DNA of 64,000 bases from Prevotella sp. Lineage in GTDB: Bacteria; Bacteroidota; Bacteroidia; Bacteroidales; Bacteroidaceae. Shown here one piece after another: positions 43,749 to 52,900 of the stretch. A program made the translations under genes and the position numbers. How positions within the stretch are numbered: the stretch's first letter is position 1; the number at the start of each line of letters is the position of its first letter. The stretch is from contig JAFQQY010000014.1 of NCBI GenBank assembly GCA_017410365.1, positions 19,326 to 83,325 on the forward strand, given 5' to 3'. The notes beneath the pieces are model-generated. The model did no database searches, was not told where the DNA came from, and saw nothing but the letters and a program-made list of their open reading frames with translations.

Positions 43749-43765
43749 TGCCTATGTGTAGGGTA

Positions 43766-43925
43766 ATAAAAAAGCCTCGCTGTCTCAGCGAAGCTTTAAT
43801 AATACTTTAAAAAACTAAATTAATCAACCATAAACCTTAACCATTAAAATCTCTTATGAAAAAGTTCCACGGCATCTCTATGCTCTTGTGGAATGCGGTT
43901 AAAACCGCTTTCAATTTCTTTTTTG
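43766..43925 (-). ncRNA. Candidate structured small RNA between trxB and the hybrid regulator
   Basis: Minus strand: -7 box TATCTTTG (43939-43932), predicted start near 43925, then two hairpins (GCGGTT-TT-AACCGC and TTCCAC...GTGGAA), an unstructured AT-rich centre with GGTTAAGGTTTATGG, and a terminator CGCTG-AGA-CAGCG (43790-43778 core) extended by AAGC/GCTT and followed by T-rich sequence. trxB has its own terminator 30 bp away, so this hairpin is not needed for it. Only a six-codon frame (MVKVYG) is inside. About 160 nt; function unknown. Confidence 0.55.
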
Positions 43926-44123
43926 CTGATGCAAAGATACTATAGAAAAAAACAAATGAGGTTCAGATAAAATTAAAAGAGGTTGAAAATGCGTTAATTC
44001 ACGGATTTTAAACCTAAAATAACGGAAAACAAACCTAATTTGCACTAAAAAGACCCTTTTTAATGCATATTTGTTGATTTTTCGATGAAAAAGATGTAAC
44101 TTTACACCATCAAAAATTAGTTT

Positions 44124-45821
44124 ATGAATTTGGATTTAGTCATCATAATAGCTGTAATATGCACGTTGATTGCCATCTTTTTGCTTGGAAGATGGCTATA
44201 TCTGCGTAGTGTGCGTATGAAAAATGAGGCTCAGATGGCTATGCTTTTCACAAATATCACCCATGAGCTGCTTACTCCGTTGACTATTATTTCCGCATCG
44301 GTAGAAAGATTGAGGGCTATCAATCCTCACCATTCGCCAGATTATGACATGATGGATTTGAATATCCAGAGGGTTGTCAGGTTATTGCAGCAGATTTTGG
44401 AAACGAGTAAATCGCAAGCCGGCGAACTTAAACTTCTTGTGTCTAACGGTGACGTGATGGAGTATATACGTGAAACCGGCAGGTGTATAGAACCGCTGAT
44501 GGTGAAGAATGGACTTAAATACTCCATCAGTTGTGCACCAGAAAGCATGATGGGATGGATTGATACTGATAAACTGGATAAGATAATATTCAACTTGCTG
44601 TCTAATGCTGCCAAATATACAAAGGGTGAAGACGGGCATGTTGAACTCGATGTTTGTACGAACAAGACTTATGACCATATTATAATACGCGTGCGCGATA
44701 ATGGATGTGGAATACCGAAAGAAAATATGAAACATCTGTTTGAACGATTTTACGACGGCGATTACCGCAGATTCCAGGCAACTGGCACGGGCTTGGGCTT
44801 GTCGCTGACCAAAGATCTGGTTTATTTGCATGGTGGAACCATCGACTGTGAGAGTGAAGAAGGGGTGGGGACAACTTTTACCGTATCGCTGCCTATAAGC
44901 AAGGAAATGTTCACTCCGGCTCAAATTGACGAGCGTAATAAGGTGAAGATTACGGTTCCGCAAAGCAGTATTCTTGATTATTCTGTAACAAAGAATACGG
45001 TGGTGGAAGATGAAGGAACTGATGAGTTGGATGATGACGCATATAAGATTCTCATAGTGGAAGATAATACAGAGTTGCTCATGCTTATGAAGCAGTTGCT
45101 GTCATCAAAATACAGAACGTTAACGGCATCTAACGGAAAAGAGGCGTTGGAAATACTGGTCAAGAACGATGTGGATTTGGTTGTTTCCGATGTGATGATG
45201 CCGGAAATGGATGGTAATGAACTGACGGAAAAGATAAAAACCAACCCCGACCTTAGCCATTTGCCTGTTATTCTGCTTACAGCAAAGACCCAAGAGGAAG
45301 ATAAGGTGCATTCAATGCTTATAGGTGCAGATGAATATATCCATAAACCATTTAGAATGGGCGATTTGCAATTAAGGATAGACAATCTCATTCAGAACAG
45401 AATGCGAATACAGCGCGACTTCAGGAAGCAGACACTGGAGGAAACGGAAAAGAAGGCTACCAATGATTATTCGCCTGATAGCTTGTTCTTGAAGCGTGCC
45501 ATGGATTGCATAAATGAGCATCTTGCGGATTCTGACTACGACCGTGATGCTTTTGCCGCTGATATGGGAACAAGTTCTTCTACATTATATAATAAGCTAC
45601 GCTCTATCACAGGACTTAGCGTGAGCAGTTTCATTCGTGATATAAGAATGAAGGCTGCGTGCCGCTTGGCGCAAGAACGCCCGGATATACGTGTCAGTGA
45701 CTTGGCATATAGCGTAGGCTTTAGAGACCCTAAGTATTTTGCCACAATCTTCAAAAAAGAATTTGGCATGCAACCAAAGGAATATCTGGAGCAAGTGGCG
45801 TCTAAAGATAAAGTAGAGTAG
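44124..45821 (+). CDS. Sensor-less hybrid two-component protein (HK-REC-AraC)
   Basis: 565 residues. One N-terminal helix (VIIIAVICTLIAIFLLG), then HisKA with FTNITHELLTPL (H47), HATPase with NLLSNAAKYT, DNGCGIP and GTGLGLSLTKD, a receiver domain (ILIVEDN, phosphorylatable Asp about 356 in VVSDVMMPEMDG, LTAKT) and a C-terminal AraC-type HTH (about 455-560, SVGFRDPKYFATIFKKEFGM). Usual Bacteroidota hybrid systems carry some 700 more residues of periplasmic beta-propeller sensor before the kinase; here only a few residues precede the helix. All catalytic motifs seem intact. The signal may come from a membrane or cytoplasmic partner. Neighbours do not name a target. Confidence 0.9.
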   Translation: MNLDLVIIIAVICTLIAIFLLGRWLYLRSVRMKNEAQMAMLFTNITHELLTPLTIISASVERLRAINPHHSPDYDMMDLNIQRVVRLLQQILETSKSQAGELKLLVSNGDVMEYIRETGRCIEPLMVKNGLKYSISCAPESMMGWIDTDKLDKIIFNLLSNAAKYTKGEDGHVELDVCTNKTYDHIIIRVRDNGCGIPKENMKHLFERFYDGDYRRFQATGTGLGLSLTKDLVYLHGGTIDCESEEGVGTTFTVSLPISKEMFTPAQIDERNKVKITVPQSSILDYSVTKNTVVEDEGTDELDDDAYKILIVEDNTELLMLMKQLLSSKYRTLTASNGKEALEILVKNDVDLVVSDVMMPEMDGNELTEKIKTNPDLSHLPVILLTAKTQEEDKVHSMLIGADEYIHKPFRMGDLQLRIDNLIQNRMRIQRDFRKQTLEETEKKATNDYSPDSLFLKRAMDCINEHLADSDYDRDAFAADMGTSSSTLYNKLRSITGLSVSSFIRDIRMKAACRLAQERPDIRVSDLAYSVGFRDPKYFATIFKKEFGMQPKEYLEQVASKDKVE

Positions 45822-45828
45822 CCTTTTG

Positions 45829-46311
45829 TCAGCGCTTGATGTATGGGACAAGATGTTCTAGCAATCCCATACAGCCGTCTTCCAATAATTCAATAACTAT
45901 TTCAAAACCACGGTCGCCACCATAATATGGGTCAGGTACGTATCTGTGGTTGGGATGGTTCTTTGTATAAGCGGTCAGATAGCTAATCTTTTTCTTGTCT
46001 TCTTCATTGCGTGCCATTGACATTACATCGTAGTAGTTTTCGTTGTCCATAACTACAATGTTGTCAAATCTGTCGAAATCTTCCGTTTTGAATTGTCTTG
46101 AGCGACTGCTGAAATCATAGCCGTGGTCAGCTCCATGGCTACGCATGCGCCTATCTGGCAACTCTCCGGCGTGCCAACCGCTTGTGCCGGCAGAGTCGAT
46201 AACAAAACTATCGGCTAGGTTGTGTTGCTCTACAATATGTTTCATGATGCCTTCTGCGGCAGCAGAGCGGCAGATATTGCCGAGACAAATGAAAAGTACG
46301 GAATGCTTCAT
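45829..46311 (-). CDS. Low-molecular-weight protein tyrosine phosphatase
   Basis: 160 residues from ATG 46311; the frame stays open upstream to 46404 but that part overlaps the tRNA and terminator. VLFICLGNICRS is the CX5R catalytic loop (C9, R15) and VPDPYYGG holds the general-acid Asp near the end. Such enzymes remove phosphate from tyrosines, often of capsule autokinases, or act as arsenate reductases. No Wzc-type kinase is in the window, and the gene is 20 kb from the capsule locus, so its target is open. Convergent with the hybrid regulator (7 bp). Confidence 0.93.
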   Translation of the reverse strand: MKHSVLFICLGNICRSAAAEGIMKHIVEQHNLADSFVIDSAGTSGWHAGELPDRRMRSHGADHGYDFSSRSRQFKTEDFDRFDNIVVMDNENYYDVMSMARNEEDKKKISYLTAYTKNHPNHRYVPDPYYGGDRGFEIVIELLEDGCMGLLEHLVPYIKR

Positions 46312-46340
46312 TGTTTTCAAAATAATTATAGAAAATAAAA

Positions 46341-46372
46341 AAGCGGAAACTCCATTGTTGGAATTCCCGCTT
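46341..46372 (-). terminator. Terminator after tRNA-His
   Basis: On the minus strand AAGCGGGAATTCC and GGAGTTTCCGCTT pair with one bulge, followed by TTTTTA. It separates the tRNA from the phosphatase gene. Confidence 0.8.
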
Positions 46373-46374
46373 TG

Positions 46375-46449
46375 GGTGGGCGGTGGGGCTCGAACCCACG
46401 ACATTCAGAACCACAATCTGACGCTCTAACCAACTGAACTACGTCCACC
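46375..46449 (-). tRNA. tRNA-His (GTG anticodon)
   Basis: Cloverleaf on the minus strand: D arm AGTTCAGTTGGTTAGAGC, anticodon stem TCAGA/TCTGA with loop TTGTGGT giving anticodon GTG, T arm GTGGG-TTCGAGC-CCCAC. An encoded G at position -1 faces C73, as required for histidine tRNA. The acceptor strands GTGGACG and CGCCCAC pair except for an A-C mismatch at the fifth position. CCA is not encoded. Confidence 0.95.
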
Positions 46450-46537
46450 ATGTTGGTTGCTTTTCGAAAGCGAGTGCAAAGGTACGTGATTTATTTTAAA
46501 TTACCAAATAAATCACGCACTTTTTTTGCTTTTTCAA

Positions 46538-46921
46538 TTAGTTCGCAGGTTCAGCAGGAGTTTCCTGTGCTGCTGCAGGTGCTTCAGCTTCAGCTGCAGG
46601 TGCAGCATCCTGTGTCTGGCTAGCGCCAAAACCTGGAAGGTTGTTAGGGTTGGTAACAGGAACCTCAACGCCTTCCATAACAGAAGCGTCTGATGATGCC
46701 TGTGGAGCGAAGTATGCGCAAAGGATGCTGATGACAACCATAGCTACTGCCAATCCCCATGTCGCTTTCTCAATAAAGTCTGTTGTCTTACGAACGCCAC
46801 CAATCTGGTTGTAAGAAGCAAAACTTGATGAGAGACCGCCTCCCTTTGACTCCTGTATCAGCACGATGCCTATCATAAGCAGAGCTGCGATACAAATTAG
46901 AATTACTAAAAGTGTGTACAT
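46538..46921 (-). CDS. secG: Preprotein translocase subunit SecG
   Basis: 127 residues. Two membrane helices (MYTLLVILICIAALLMIGIV and TWGLAVAMVVISILCAYF) around the conserved loop ESKGGGLSSSF. The Ala/Pro/Glu-rich tail of about 45 residues is longer than in E. coli and is usual for Bacteroidales. Third partner of SecYE in the inner membrane. Six bp after the preceding gene in a sigma54-activator, lptE, TPR-like, secG run. Confidence 0.95.
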   Translation of the reverse strand: MYTLLVILICIAALLMIGIVLIQESKGGGLSSSFASYNQIGGVRKTTDFIEKATWGLAVAMVVISILCAYFAPQASSDASVMEGVEVPVTNPNNLPGFGASQTQDAAPAAEAEAPAAAQETPAEPAN

Positions 46922-46927
46922 TTTTCT

Positions 46928-47671
46928 TTATTTTTTATTGTTATTTATTATCAATTTCTCCAAAAAACGGATTTGGTCTGCAAAGTAAGCATTTTTTTTT
47001 GGATATGCCAAACTTAATCGCCGAATAATTTCCAAAGCCTTCGAATATCTGCCTTGTTTTATGTAAATTCGGGCTAAAGTCTCTGTAAAATACCCTTCAT
47101 CGCCATCTTTTTGCTCTTCTTCGCCGACATTTTCAATCTGTGGAATGAACTCAGGTGTTTCGCTAAGCACAATCTTGCCTTTGTCGTTTTCTATGAAGGT
47201 GTCAATCAGGTTCTGTCCGATAAGTTGCGGACCGTTGCCATTGTCCTCATGACTTTCGGTTTCAAGCAGATATGCTACATAGTCAACGGCAGCGTCGGCT
47301 GGGGTAGGGCGGCGTTTCTTTTTCTCTTCCTCCTTGTTTTCCTTCGGAATTGACTCAAGAAAATTATCAATGAGTGATATTGTTCTGTTGTCTTCCTTTT
47401 TCTCTGCTGGTTTATCGGCATTGTCTTTTTGCACATTTAACCTGTAGTGTGCAGCTTCAACCAGTTGGAAAATTACTTTCCTGTCAGTTATATATATAGC
47501 AGCTCTTCTAAGTTCTTCGTCGAATGTCGGGTCGTGCAGCAGATATAAGTTTTGCAGCATTAGCAAGCGTGCCGTCTGGAAATATGGATACAGAGCCACA
47601 TATGAACGCAACTCGTACAGGGTATCTCTGTCCAAGCGTTCAGGATGATTTATCAACTCTGTCAATTCCAT
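46928..47671 (-). CDS. Conserved Bacteroidales protein with TPR-like ends, function unknown
   Basis: 247 residues. Helical N-terminus (LINHPERLDRDTLYELRSYV, YFQTARLLMLQNLYLL), a charged Lys/Glu linker near 95-140, and a C-terminal helix pair YFTETLARIYIKQGRYSKAL-EIIRRLSLAYPKKNAYF that reads as one TPR unit. No signal peptide. It stands between lptE and secG, an order I associate with this phylum, which suggests a role linked to envelope biogenesis; this is inference from position only. Confidence 0.8.
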   Translation of the reverse strand: MELTELINHPERLDRDTLYELRSYVALYPYFQTARLLMLQNLYLLHDPTFDEELRRAAIYITDRKVIFQLVEAAHYRLNVQKDNADKPAEKKEDNRTISLIDNFLESIPKENKEEEKKKRRPTPADAAVDYVAYLLETESHEDNGNGPQLIGQNLIDTFIENDKGKIVLSETPEFIPQIENVGEEEQKDGDEGYFTETLARIYIKQGRYSKALEIIRRLSLAYPKKNAYFADQIRFLEKLIINNNKK

Positions 47672-47698
47672 ATTGTAAAGCTCTGTCTTTTGCTGTTC

Positions 47699-48220
47699 CT
47701 ACCAGTTTGCAACGGTGGCGTTGAATATCTGGTCGGTTATTTCTTTTACCATCTGTGTCACCAATTCCTCTTGTACAGAGTTTAGTGACTGTGTTGTCTC
47801 GTATGTTGAGGTGGCTGTGAATGTGCGTTCAAAGTCCTCAGAGTGGTTGCTGTTGTTAGTAAAGCGTACATTGACAGTCATAGACAACTCTGTCTGTGCA
47901 GAGTAACCTTCGGCTGATACGGCCTTGTTGCGCTGCTCGTATTTTGTAATCTCGCCTTCTACCTTCAAGTCGCCGTTGCGCCTAACCTGAATCAGTTTGG
48001 TGTGGTTTGCATATATATCCTTCAACTGGTTGTTGAATATGCTTGCCATTGGTCCCCATACATAACTTGAACGTATAGGGAAGTCGGCTATCTGTATTGT
48101 CTTTGTCTTGGAATAGTCGATGCTGGCACCGTTGAACTTATAAGAAACGGAGCAAGAGACGGTAATTACAGCCACTAGACATAGTGCAATCAGTCTTAAT
48201 TTACTTATCGTCCAATCCAT
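47699..48220 (-). CDS. lptE: LptE-family LPS-assembly lipoprotein
   Basis: 173 residues. Lipoprotein signal with LVAVITVSC (Cys about 23), then SYKFNGASIDYSKTKTIQIA, the N-terminal strand typical of Bacteroidota LptE, and a GEITKYEQRNKAVS strand. LptE plugs the LptD barrel that inserts lipopolysaccharide in the outer leaflet. Its start lies 20 bp inside the end of the sigma-54 activator gene, indicating coupling. Confidence 0.87.
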   Translation of the reverse strand: MDWTISKLRLIALCLVAVITVSCSVSYKFNGASIDYSKTKTIQIADFPIRSSYVWGPMASIFNNQLKDIYANHTKLIQVRRNGDLKVEGEITKYEQRNKAVSAEGYSAQTELSMTVNVRFTNNSNHSEDFERTFTATSTYETTQSLNSVQEELVTQMVKEITDQIFNATVANW

Positions 48221-49451
48221 ATTGTTTTATTCTTCTATAAAGTGTTCTGTCAGAAATGCCAAGCTCTTGTGCCGCTTTTTTTCTGTTGCCTCCATTGCGC
48301 TCGAGAGCTTTCTCCAGCAGTTGGCGCTCAAGATTGTCAAGATTCAGATTCTCCTGATCTTTTTCCAATTCAATATACTCTTCGGCGATGGCATCTTCTG
48401 CTATTGGCTTCTGTGCATGTTGGATATAGATTTGCTGTGCAGGCAGGTTGCTTGTGGTTGTAACCTCAAGAGCTTGTGGCTCCTTGCTTGCAATAGCTTG
48501 CTTGTCTCCGCTTTCAATTTGGTTTTTCAGCATCTCAATCTCGCGCTTGAGCTCATTGACATTGCTTCTAAGTTCAAAAAGAATTTTGTAAAGAACTTCT
48601 CTCTCGTTTTCAAAGCTATGGTCTTTGCCATTGTTAGTGGCTACGAGTTGGGTGCTTTCCTGATCTTGCGGAATGAATTTGGCCATGATGTCCTTGCTGA
48701 TGGTGCGCTCTGGGCTCAGAATGGATATCTGTTCTGTGATATTCTTCAACTGGCGCACATTGCCCGGCCATTTGTATTTCATCAGCAACTGCTTGGCATC
48801 GTCCGTAAGCATGACGCGCTCCATTCTGTACTTCTCAGCTATCTGCATTGCAAATAAGCGGAACAGCAATACGACGTCTTCTCCGCGATCTCTGAGCGGA
48901 GGCATTTGTATAGAAATTGTGTTCAAGCGGTAATACAGGTCCTCACGGAATCGTCCTTCGCTTATTGCTTTTTGAATGTTGACGTTTGTTGCTGCAACGA
49001 TGCGCACGTCTGTCTTTCTTACTTCAGTAGCACCAACGGGGATATACTCGCCTGTTTCCAGAACCCTAAGCAATCGGGCTTGTGTTGCCAAAGGCAGTTC
49101 TCCAACCTCGTCAAGGAATAGTGTACCTTTGTTGGCAACGCCGAAATAACCGGGCGAATCGTTTATTGCACCGGTAAATGACCCCTTTATATGGCCGAAC
49201 AGTTCACTGTCTATAGTGCCTTCTGGAATAGAGCCGCAGTTGATAGCGAAGTATTTTTCTCGTCTGCGTGGCGAGTTGTCGTGTATTACGCGAGGTATGA
49301 TTTCTTTTCCCACTCCGCTTTCGCCAACAATAAGCACGCTCACATCTGTTGGCGCAACCTGAAGAGCCACGTCGAGGACATGATTTAAGGCATCGCAGTT
49401 ACCCACGATGTTGTATCTTTGCTTTATTGTTTGCAGTTCCGAAGTTTTCAT
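48201..49451 (-). CDS. Sigma-54-interacting transcriptional activator without receiver domain
   Basis: 416 residues. AAA+ domain with Walker A GESGVGKE (44-50), sigma-54 contact loop GSFTGA (90-95, Ser in place of the usual Ala), Walker B TLFLDEVGEL and the R-finger region. A linker with a coiled coil (LRSNVNELKREIEMLKNQIE) leads to a Fis-type HTH at about 375-416 (NRKKAAQELGISDRTLYRRI). No N-terminal receiver or ligand domain, so regulation must be by level or partner. Its neighbours lptE and secG hint at envelope homeostasis. A -7 box is placed only 10 bp from the ATG. Confidence 0.92.
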   Translation of the reverse strand: MKTSELQTIKQRYNIVGNCDALNHVLDVALQVAPTDVSVLIVGESGVGKEIIPRVIHDNSPRRREKYFAINCGSIPEGTIDSELFGHIKGSFTGAINDSPGYFGVANKGTLFLDEVGELPLATQARLLRVLETGEYIPVGATEVRKTDVRIVAATNVNIQKAISEGRFREDLYYRLNTISIQMPPLRDRGEDVVLLFRLFAMQIAEKYRMERVMLTDDAKQLLMKYKWPGNVRQLKNITEQISILSPERTISKDIMAKFIPQDQESTQLVATNNGKDHSFENEREVLYKILFELRSNVNELKREIEMLKNQIESGDKQAIASKEPQALEVTTTSNLPAQQIYIQHAQKPIAEDAIAEEYIELEKDQENLNLDNLERQLLEKALERNGGNRKKAAQELGISDRTLYRRIKQYGLDDK

Positions 49452-49460
49452 TTCAGCCTA

Positions 49461-49468
49461 CAAAGTTA
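49461..49468 (-). promoter_or_regulatory. -7 box of the sigma-54 activator operon
   Basis: Minus strand TAACTTTG ends 10 bp before the ATG at 49451, so the leader would be about 3 nt. Confidence 0.6.
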
Positions 49469-49520
49469 CAAATTTTATTTGATATATCGTCGGACCTTAC
49501 TGATTTTATGGTTTTTTAGT

Positions 49521-50549
49521 TTATTCTTTATTTTTGTTTTTGTCGAATTTTATCAGCAGCAATCCGATGGCCGTCCAGATAAGTTCTCGTATTCTTACAA
49601 TCAGCGCAACCAGTATTCCTGCATTGGTGGTCAAGGCTAATCCTGTTGTAGACATCATGAAGCCACCTTCGCGCCCGCCGAGTTGCAGTGGCATGAAGAA
49701 CAGCATGTTGGCAATTAAAGATGTAAATGCCAATATCAGAATGCATTGCAGATAACTAGCTTCGGGTTGTATTACTAATAATACGAAATATATCTCTAAT
49801 GCAGAGATTACACGACACGCCAGCTCTAATGCTACTGCCGTTACAAAACTTTTACGGTTTTGATTGTGCAACGCTGCAATCTGGTTGTCTATGGTCTTGA
49901 GTTGCTCATCGTGCTTTTCGATAAATCCCTTGACCTTTCGCTTGATAAAGGGGAAGTGGCTGAGCAGATTCATACAACTGACGGCAATGCCTTTCTTGTA
50001 GCCTTTTATAAAGAACCATATGGCCAATGCGCAGAATCCCCCTACAATAGACAAGAATCCCCACATGAACAGGCTTACATCTTCTGTCAGTATAAAAAGA
50101 AATACAGACAAAAGCCAAAACCAGAAATGCGAGAAAATATGTGTCATGGCATATAGAATGACCGATGATGATGCCCGTTCTGTTCCAATCTTTGGCGAAA
50201 GAGACATTATGCGATATGGTTCACCGCCCATAAGCCCTCCTGGAGTGGCGTAGTTTAGTGCAAAACCGCTTACGGTTATCTTATATAGCCACCAGAACGA
50301 TATGCGTGAGGACTTTCGTCCTTTTGTTCTTTCGTCTTGCGAATCTTCTGGTTCCGAAGCTTTGATGATTGTCCACCATGCCGCGGTATTGAACATGTAA
50401 AGGAATGACCAAAGAAAAACAACGGCAAGAAACCAATAGCCTGCCCTTTGCAAGCCGTTCCATACCTGCTCGAAGTCGAGCTGGCTTACCATTATGACCA
50501 GCACGACTATACCAAAGATGAAGAATCCGTTCTGGTATTTTTTCTTCAT
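49521..50549 (-). CDS. Flippase-like membrane protein (UPF0104/LPG synthase TM family)
   Basis: 342 residues with about 8 membrane helices. [20 protein letters not shown] and the later [20 protein letters not shown] are the paired GG-E motifs of the lysylphosphatidylglycerol-synthase transmembrane/UPF0104 family. No aminoacyl-transferase domain is attached, so a lipid-flipping or membrane role rather than LPG synthesis is likely. The ATG overlaps with the stop of pdxA by 4 bp. Confidence 0.85.
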   Translation of the reverse strand: MKKKYQNGFFIFGIVVLVIMVSQLDFEQVWNGLQRAGYWFLAVVFLWSFLYMFNTAAWWTIIKASEPEDSQDERTKGRKSSRISFWWLYKITVSGFALNYATPGGLMGGEPYRIMSLSPKIGTERASSSVILYAMTHIFSHFWFWLLSVFLFILTEDVSLFMWGFLSIVGGFCALAIWFFIKGYKKGIAVSCMNLLSHFPFIKRKVKGFIEKHDEQLKTIDNQIAALHNQNRKSFVTAVALELACRVISALEIYFVLLVIQPEASYLQCILILAFTSLIANMLFFMPLQLGGREGGFMMSTTGLALTTNAGILVALIVRIRELIWTAIGLLLIKFDKNKNKE

Positions 50550-51667
50550 TCCTTCTTTTCTTCTTCCTTTACCTGCTTAGCCTTAGGAATGGCAAATCTC
50601 ACCTTCTCGCTATCGTCACGTTTCTCGTGGTATAGCTTCTTCAGCGGATTGGCCAATGGCTCATCGTAGTTCTTGCGGTTTCTGAATATGTCAATGGCCG
50701 AGTATATGGCATGGCGCAATGAGTTTGCATCGGCAATATTCTTTCCGGCAATGTCGTATGCCGTACCGTGATCTGGCGATGTGCGTATGATGGGCAAGCC
50801 TGCCGTGTAGTTCACTCCGTCTTCAATGGCTATAGTCTTGAAAGGAGCCAATCCTTGATCGTGATACATTGCCAAAATAGCATCAAACTTTGCGTATGTG
50901 CCACTGCCAAAGAATCCGTCGGCAGGATAAGGGCCAAACGCTTGTATGCCAGCTTCTTCCAGTTCTTGTATGGCTGGTATTATTGTTTCCTGCTCTTCTG
51001 TTCCGAGCACTCCGCCATCCCCGGCATGAGGATTGAGCGCCAGAATGGCTATGCGTGGGTTGGGAATACTGAAGTCACGCTTTAGGCTTTGATGCAGTAT
51101 CTTGCCCTTTTCTACTATCAATTCCTTGTTTATAGCTCCGGCAACATCTTTTATAGGCAGATGTGTTGTTGCAAGTGCAACGCGCAGACGGTCGTTCATA
51201 AGAATCATCAGCGCTTTGTCGCCTTCGCCAACCTTACTCTCGATATATTCGGTGTGTCCGCAGAAGTTGAAATCCTCGCTTTGGATGTTGTTTTTGTTTA
51301 TAGGTGCGGTTACCAGTACATCGTAAGCCCCCTCTTTATAATCAGCCAATGCCTTTTCAAGAGCTTTAAGGGAAGCTATTCCCGCCTCTTTTGAAGGTTG
51401 TCCCATCTCAACTTTCACCTCTTCGTCGAATGTTGCTAGCATGTTCAGACGGCCAGGCTTGGCATCTTTTGCAGAGTCGATAATGCTGAAGTTGGTTTGT
51501 ATGTTCATCAGATTACGATGATAAGCCGCCACTTTAGGGGAACCATATATTATAGGTATGCACAAATCCAGCATTTCTGGTGCTTCAAAAGCTTTAAGGA
51601 TTACTTCGTAGCCGATGCCGTTTGTATCTCCGTGCGTGATGGCCACGCGTATCATTTTGTCTTCCAT
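50546..51667 (-). CDS. pdxA: 4-hydroxythreonine-4-phosphate dehydrogenase
   Basis: 373 residues. [20 protein letters not shown] at the N-terminus, [18 protein letters not shown] with metal-binding His, [15 protein letters not shown] and [14 protein letters not shown] near the end cover the NAD and divalent-metal sites of PdxA. It oxidises 4-phospho-hydroxythreonine in the DXP-independent-of-host (pdxA/pdxJ) route to pyridoxal phosphate. The Lys/Glu-rich C-terminal tail ([10 protein letters not shown]) is an extension. Co-transcribed with the flippase-like gene. Confidence 0.95.
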   Translation of the reverse strand: MEDKMIRVAITHGDTNGIGYEVILKAFEAPEMLDLCIPIIYGSPKVAAYHRNLMNIQTNFSIIDSAKDAKPGRLNMLATFDEEVKVEMGQPSKEAGIASLKALEKALADYKEGAYDVLVTAPINKNNIQSEDFNFCGHTEYIESKVGEGDKALMILMNDRLRVALATTHLPIKDVAGAINKELIVEKGKILHQSLKRDFSIPNPRIAILALNPHAGDGGVLGTEEQETIIPAIQELEEAGIQAFGPYPADGFFGSGTYAKFDAILAMYHDQGLAPFKTIAIEDGVNYTAGLPIIRTSPDHGTAYDIAGKNIADANSLRHAIYSAIDIFRNRKNYDEPLANPLKKLYHEKRDDSEKVRFAIPKAKQVKEEEKKE

Positions 51668-51703
51668 ATATCTAATTTCTTAATTATTCACGTAACTATT
51701 AGT

Positions 51704-52741
51704 TTAAATCTTCAAACCATCTTTTTTCGCTGTTGATAGCAGGCCGCAAGCTGCAAATATGTCTTGTCCGCGACTTGCTCTTATCGTTGTGAATATGCCA
51801 TGGTTTGTCAGGTAGTCGCGCATATCCTCCATACGCCTTTCGTCCGATTCTTTCAAATCAACGTCAGGTATGGTGTGATAGCGAATCAGGTTTATGCGGC
51901 ATTCCAACCCTTTAAGAAGCTTTACAATCTCCCTGAGGTGTAGCGGCGAATCGTTGGTACCGCCAAACACGGTGTATTCGAAAGAGCATCTGCGCTGGTG
52001 GCTGAAGTCGTATTGCTTTAGCAGTTCTACAACCTCGGCAATAGGCATCTGTCTTTCCGCCGGCATAAGCATCAGGCGCTGTTCATGAATTGGCGTGTGC
52101 ATGCTTATGGCAACGTGGCATTCGCTCTCGTCGAGAAATCTTTTCAGCTTGTTCTTGATGCCCACGCTGCTCACTGTGATTCGCTTTGGACTCCATGCAT
52201 ATCCCCATTCTGCCGTCAGAATTTGCGTTGTCTTTAAAACATTGTCCAGATTGTCCATTGGTTCGCCTTGTCCCATGAACACAATGTTTGTCAAGTTCTC
52301 CCTCTCAGGTAGAGAGTATATCTGATTCAGAATGTCGGCCGTTGTCAGATGCCCTTCAAAGCCCTGTTTTCCCGTTTGGCAGAAAAGGCAGTTCATCCTG
52401 CATCCCACCTGGCATGACACACACAGAGTTGCACGGTCATGGTCAGGGATATATACCGTTTCTATAAACTTTCCCGAAGCTGTAGGGAAAAGATATTTTA
52501 TGGTTCCGTCTTTGCTCTTTTGGCAATCGATGGGATTCATGGCTCCTACAATGAAATGCTCGGCAAGCTTTTCGCGGTTAGCCTTCGAGATGTTCGTCAT
52601 CTCGTCAATGCTTCTTGCGTGCTTGTCATAGAGCCATTTGGCTATCTGACTGCCTGTAAATGCAGGCATGCCAAGTGCTTTGACCGCTGCTTTCAGTTCG
52701 TCAGGCGTCATGCCCATCAGTATTTGCTTGCTGCTTTCCAT
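51704..52741 (-). CDS. rlmN: 23S rRNA (adenine2503-C2)-methyltransferase, radical SAM
   Basis: 345 residues from ATG 52741; the longer frame to 52780 crosses the promoter and is rejected. The radical-SAM cluster motif is C114-x3-C118-x2-C121 (CRMNCLFC), followed by MGQGEPMDN and SVGIKNKLKRF. Near the end RASRGQDIFAACGLL includes the second catalytic Cys. It methylates A2503 of 23S rRNA and, in some species, A37 of tRNA. Bordered by pdxA downstream and divergent from the fusion gene at 52901. Confidence 0.96.
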   Translation of the reverse strand: MESSKQILMGMTPDELKAAVKALGMPAFTGSQIAKWLYDKHARSIDEMTNISKANREKLAEHFIVGAMNPIDCQKSKDGTIKYLFPTASGKFIETVYIPDHDRATLCVSCQVGCRMNCLFCQTGKQGFEGHLTTADILNQIYSLPERENLTNIVFMGQGEPMDNLDNVLKTTQILTAEWGYAWSPKRITVSSVGIKNKLKRFLDESECHVAISMHTPIHEQRLMLMPAERQMPIAEVVELLKQYDFSHQRRCSFEYTVFGGTNDSPLHLREIVKLLKGLECRINLIRYHTIPDVDLKESDERRMEDMRDYLTNHGIFTTIRASRGQDIFAACGLLSTAKKDGLKI

Positions 52742-52767
52742 TGTTGTCGTCTGTAGTTTCAAAAGTG

Positions 52768-52775
52768 CAAATTTA
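52768..52775 (-). promoter_or_regulatory. -7 box of rlmN
   Basis: Minus strand TAAATTTG; transcription expected near 52761, leader about 20 nt, which fixes the rlmN start at 52741. Confidence 0.7.
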
Positions 52776-52861
52776 CTCAATTTTGCTTGATTTGCAAAAG
52801 ATTTAGGTTAGAATTTAGGCGCTATGCCAATAATGATAATTTTAATTTGGATTAACGGAAA

Positions 52862-52877
52862 TATATTTGTAATTTTG
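52862..52877 (+). promoter_or_regulatory. Two adjoining -7 boxes of the fusion gene
   Basis: TATATTTG (52862-52869) and TAATTTTG (52870-52877) lie end to end, either usable, giving leaders of about 17-25 nt to the ATG at 52901. Confidence 0.6.
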
Positions 52878-52900
52878 TAATATTAAAAACATTATTTATA

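Noticed and set aside
46312-46404. Extension of the phosphatase into the tRNA region
   Set aside because: It overlaps the tRNA terminator and tRNA-His; ATG 46311 begins exactly at the conserved phosphatase N-terminus.
52742-52780. N-terminal extension of rlmN
   Set aside because: Lies across the TAAATTTG promoter; ATG 52741 matches the family start.
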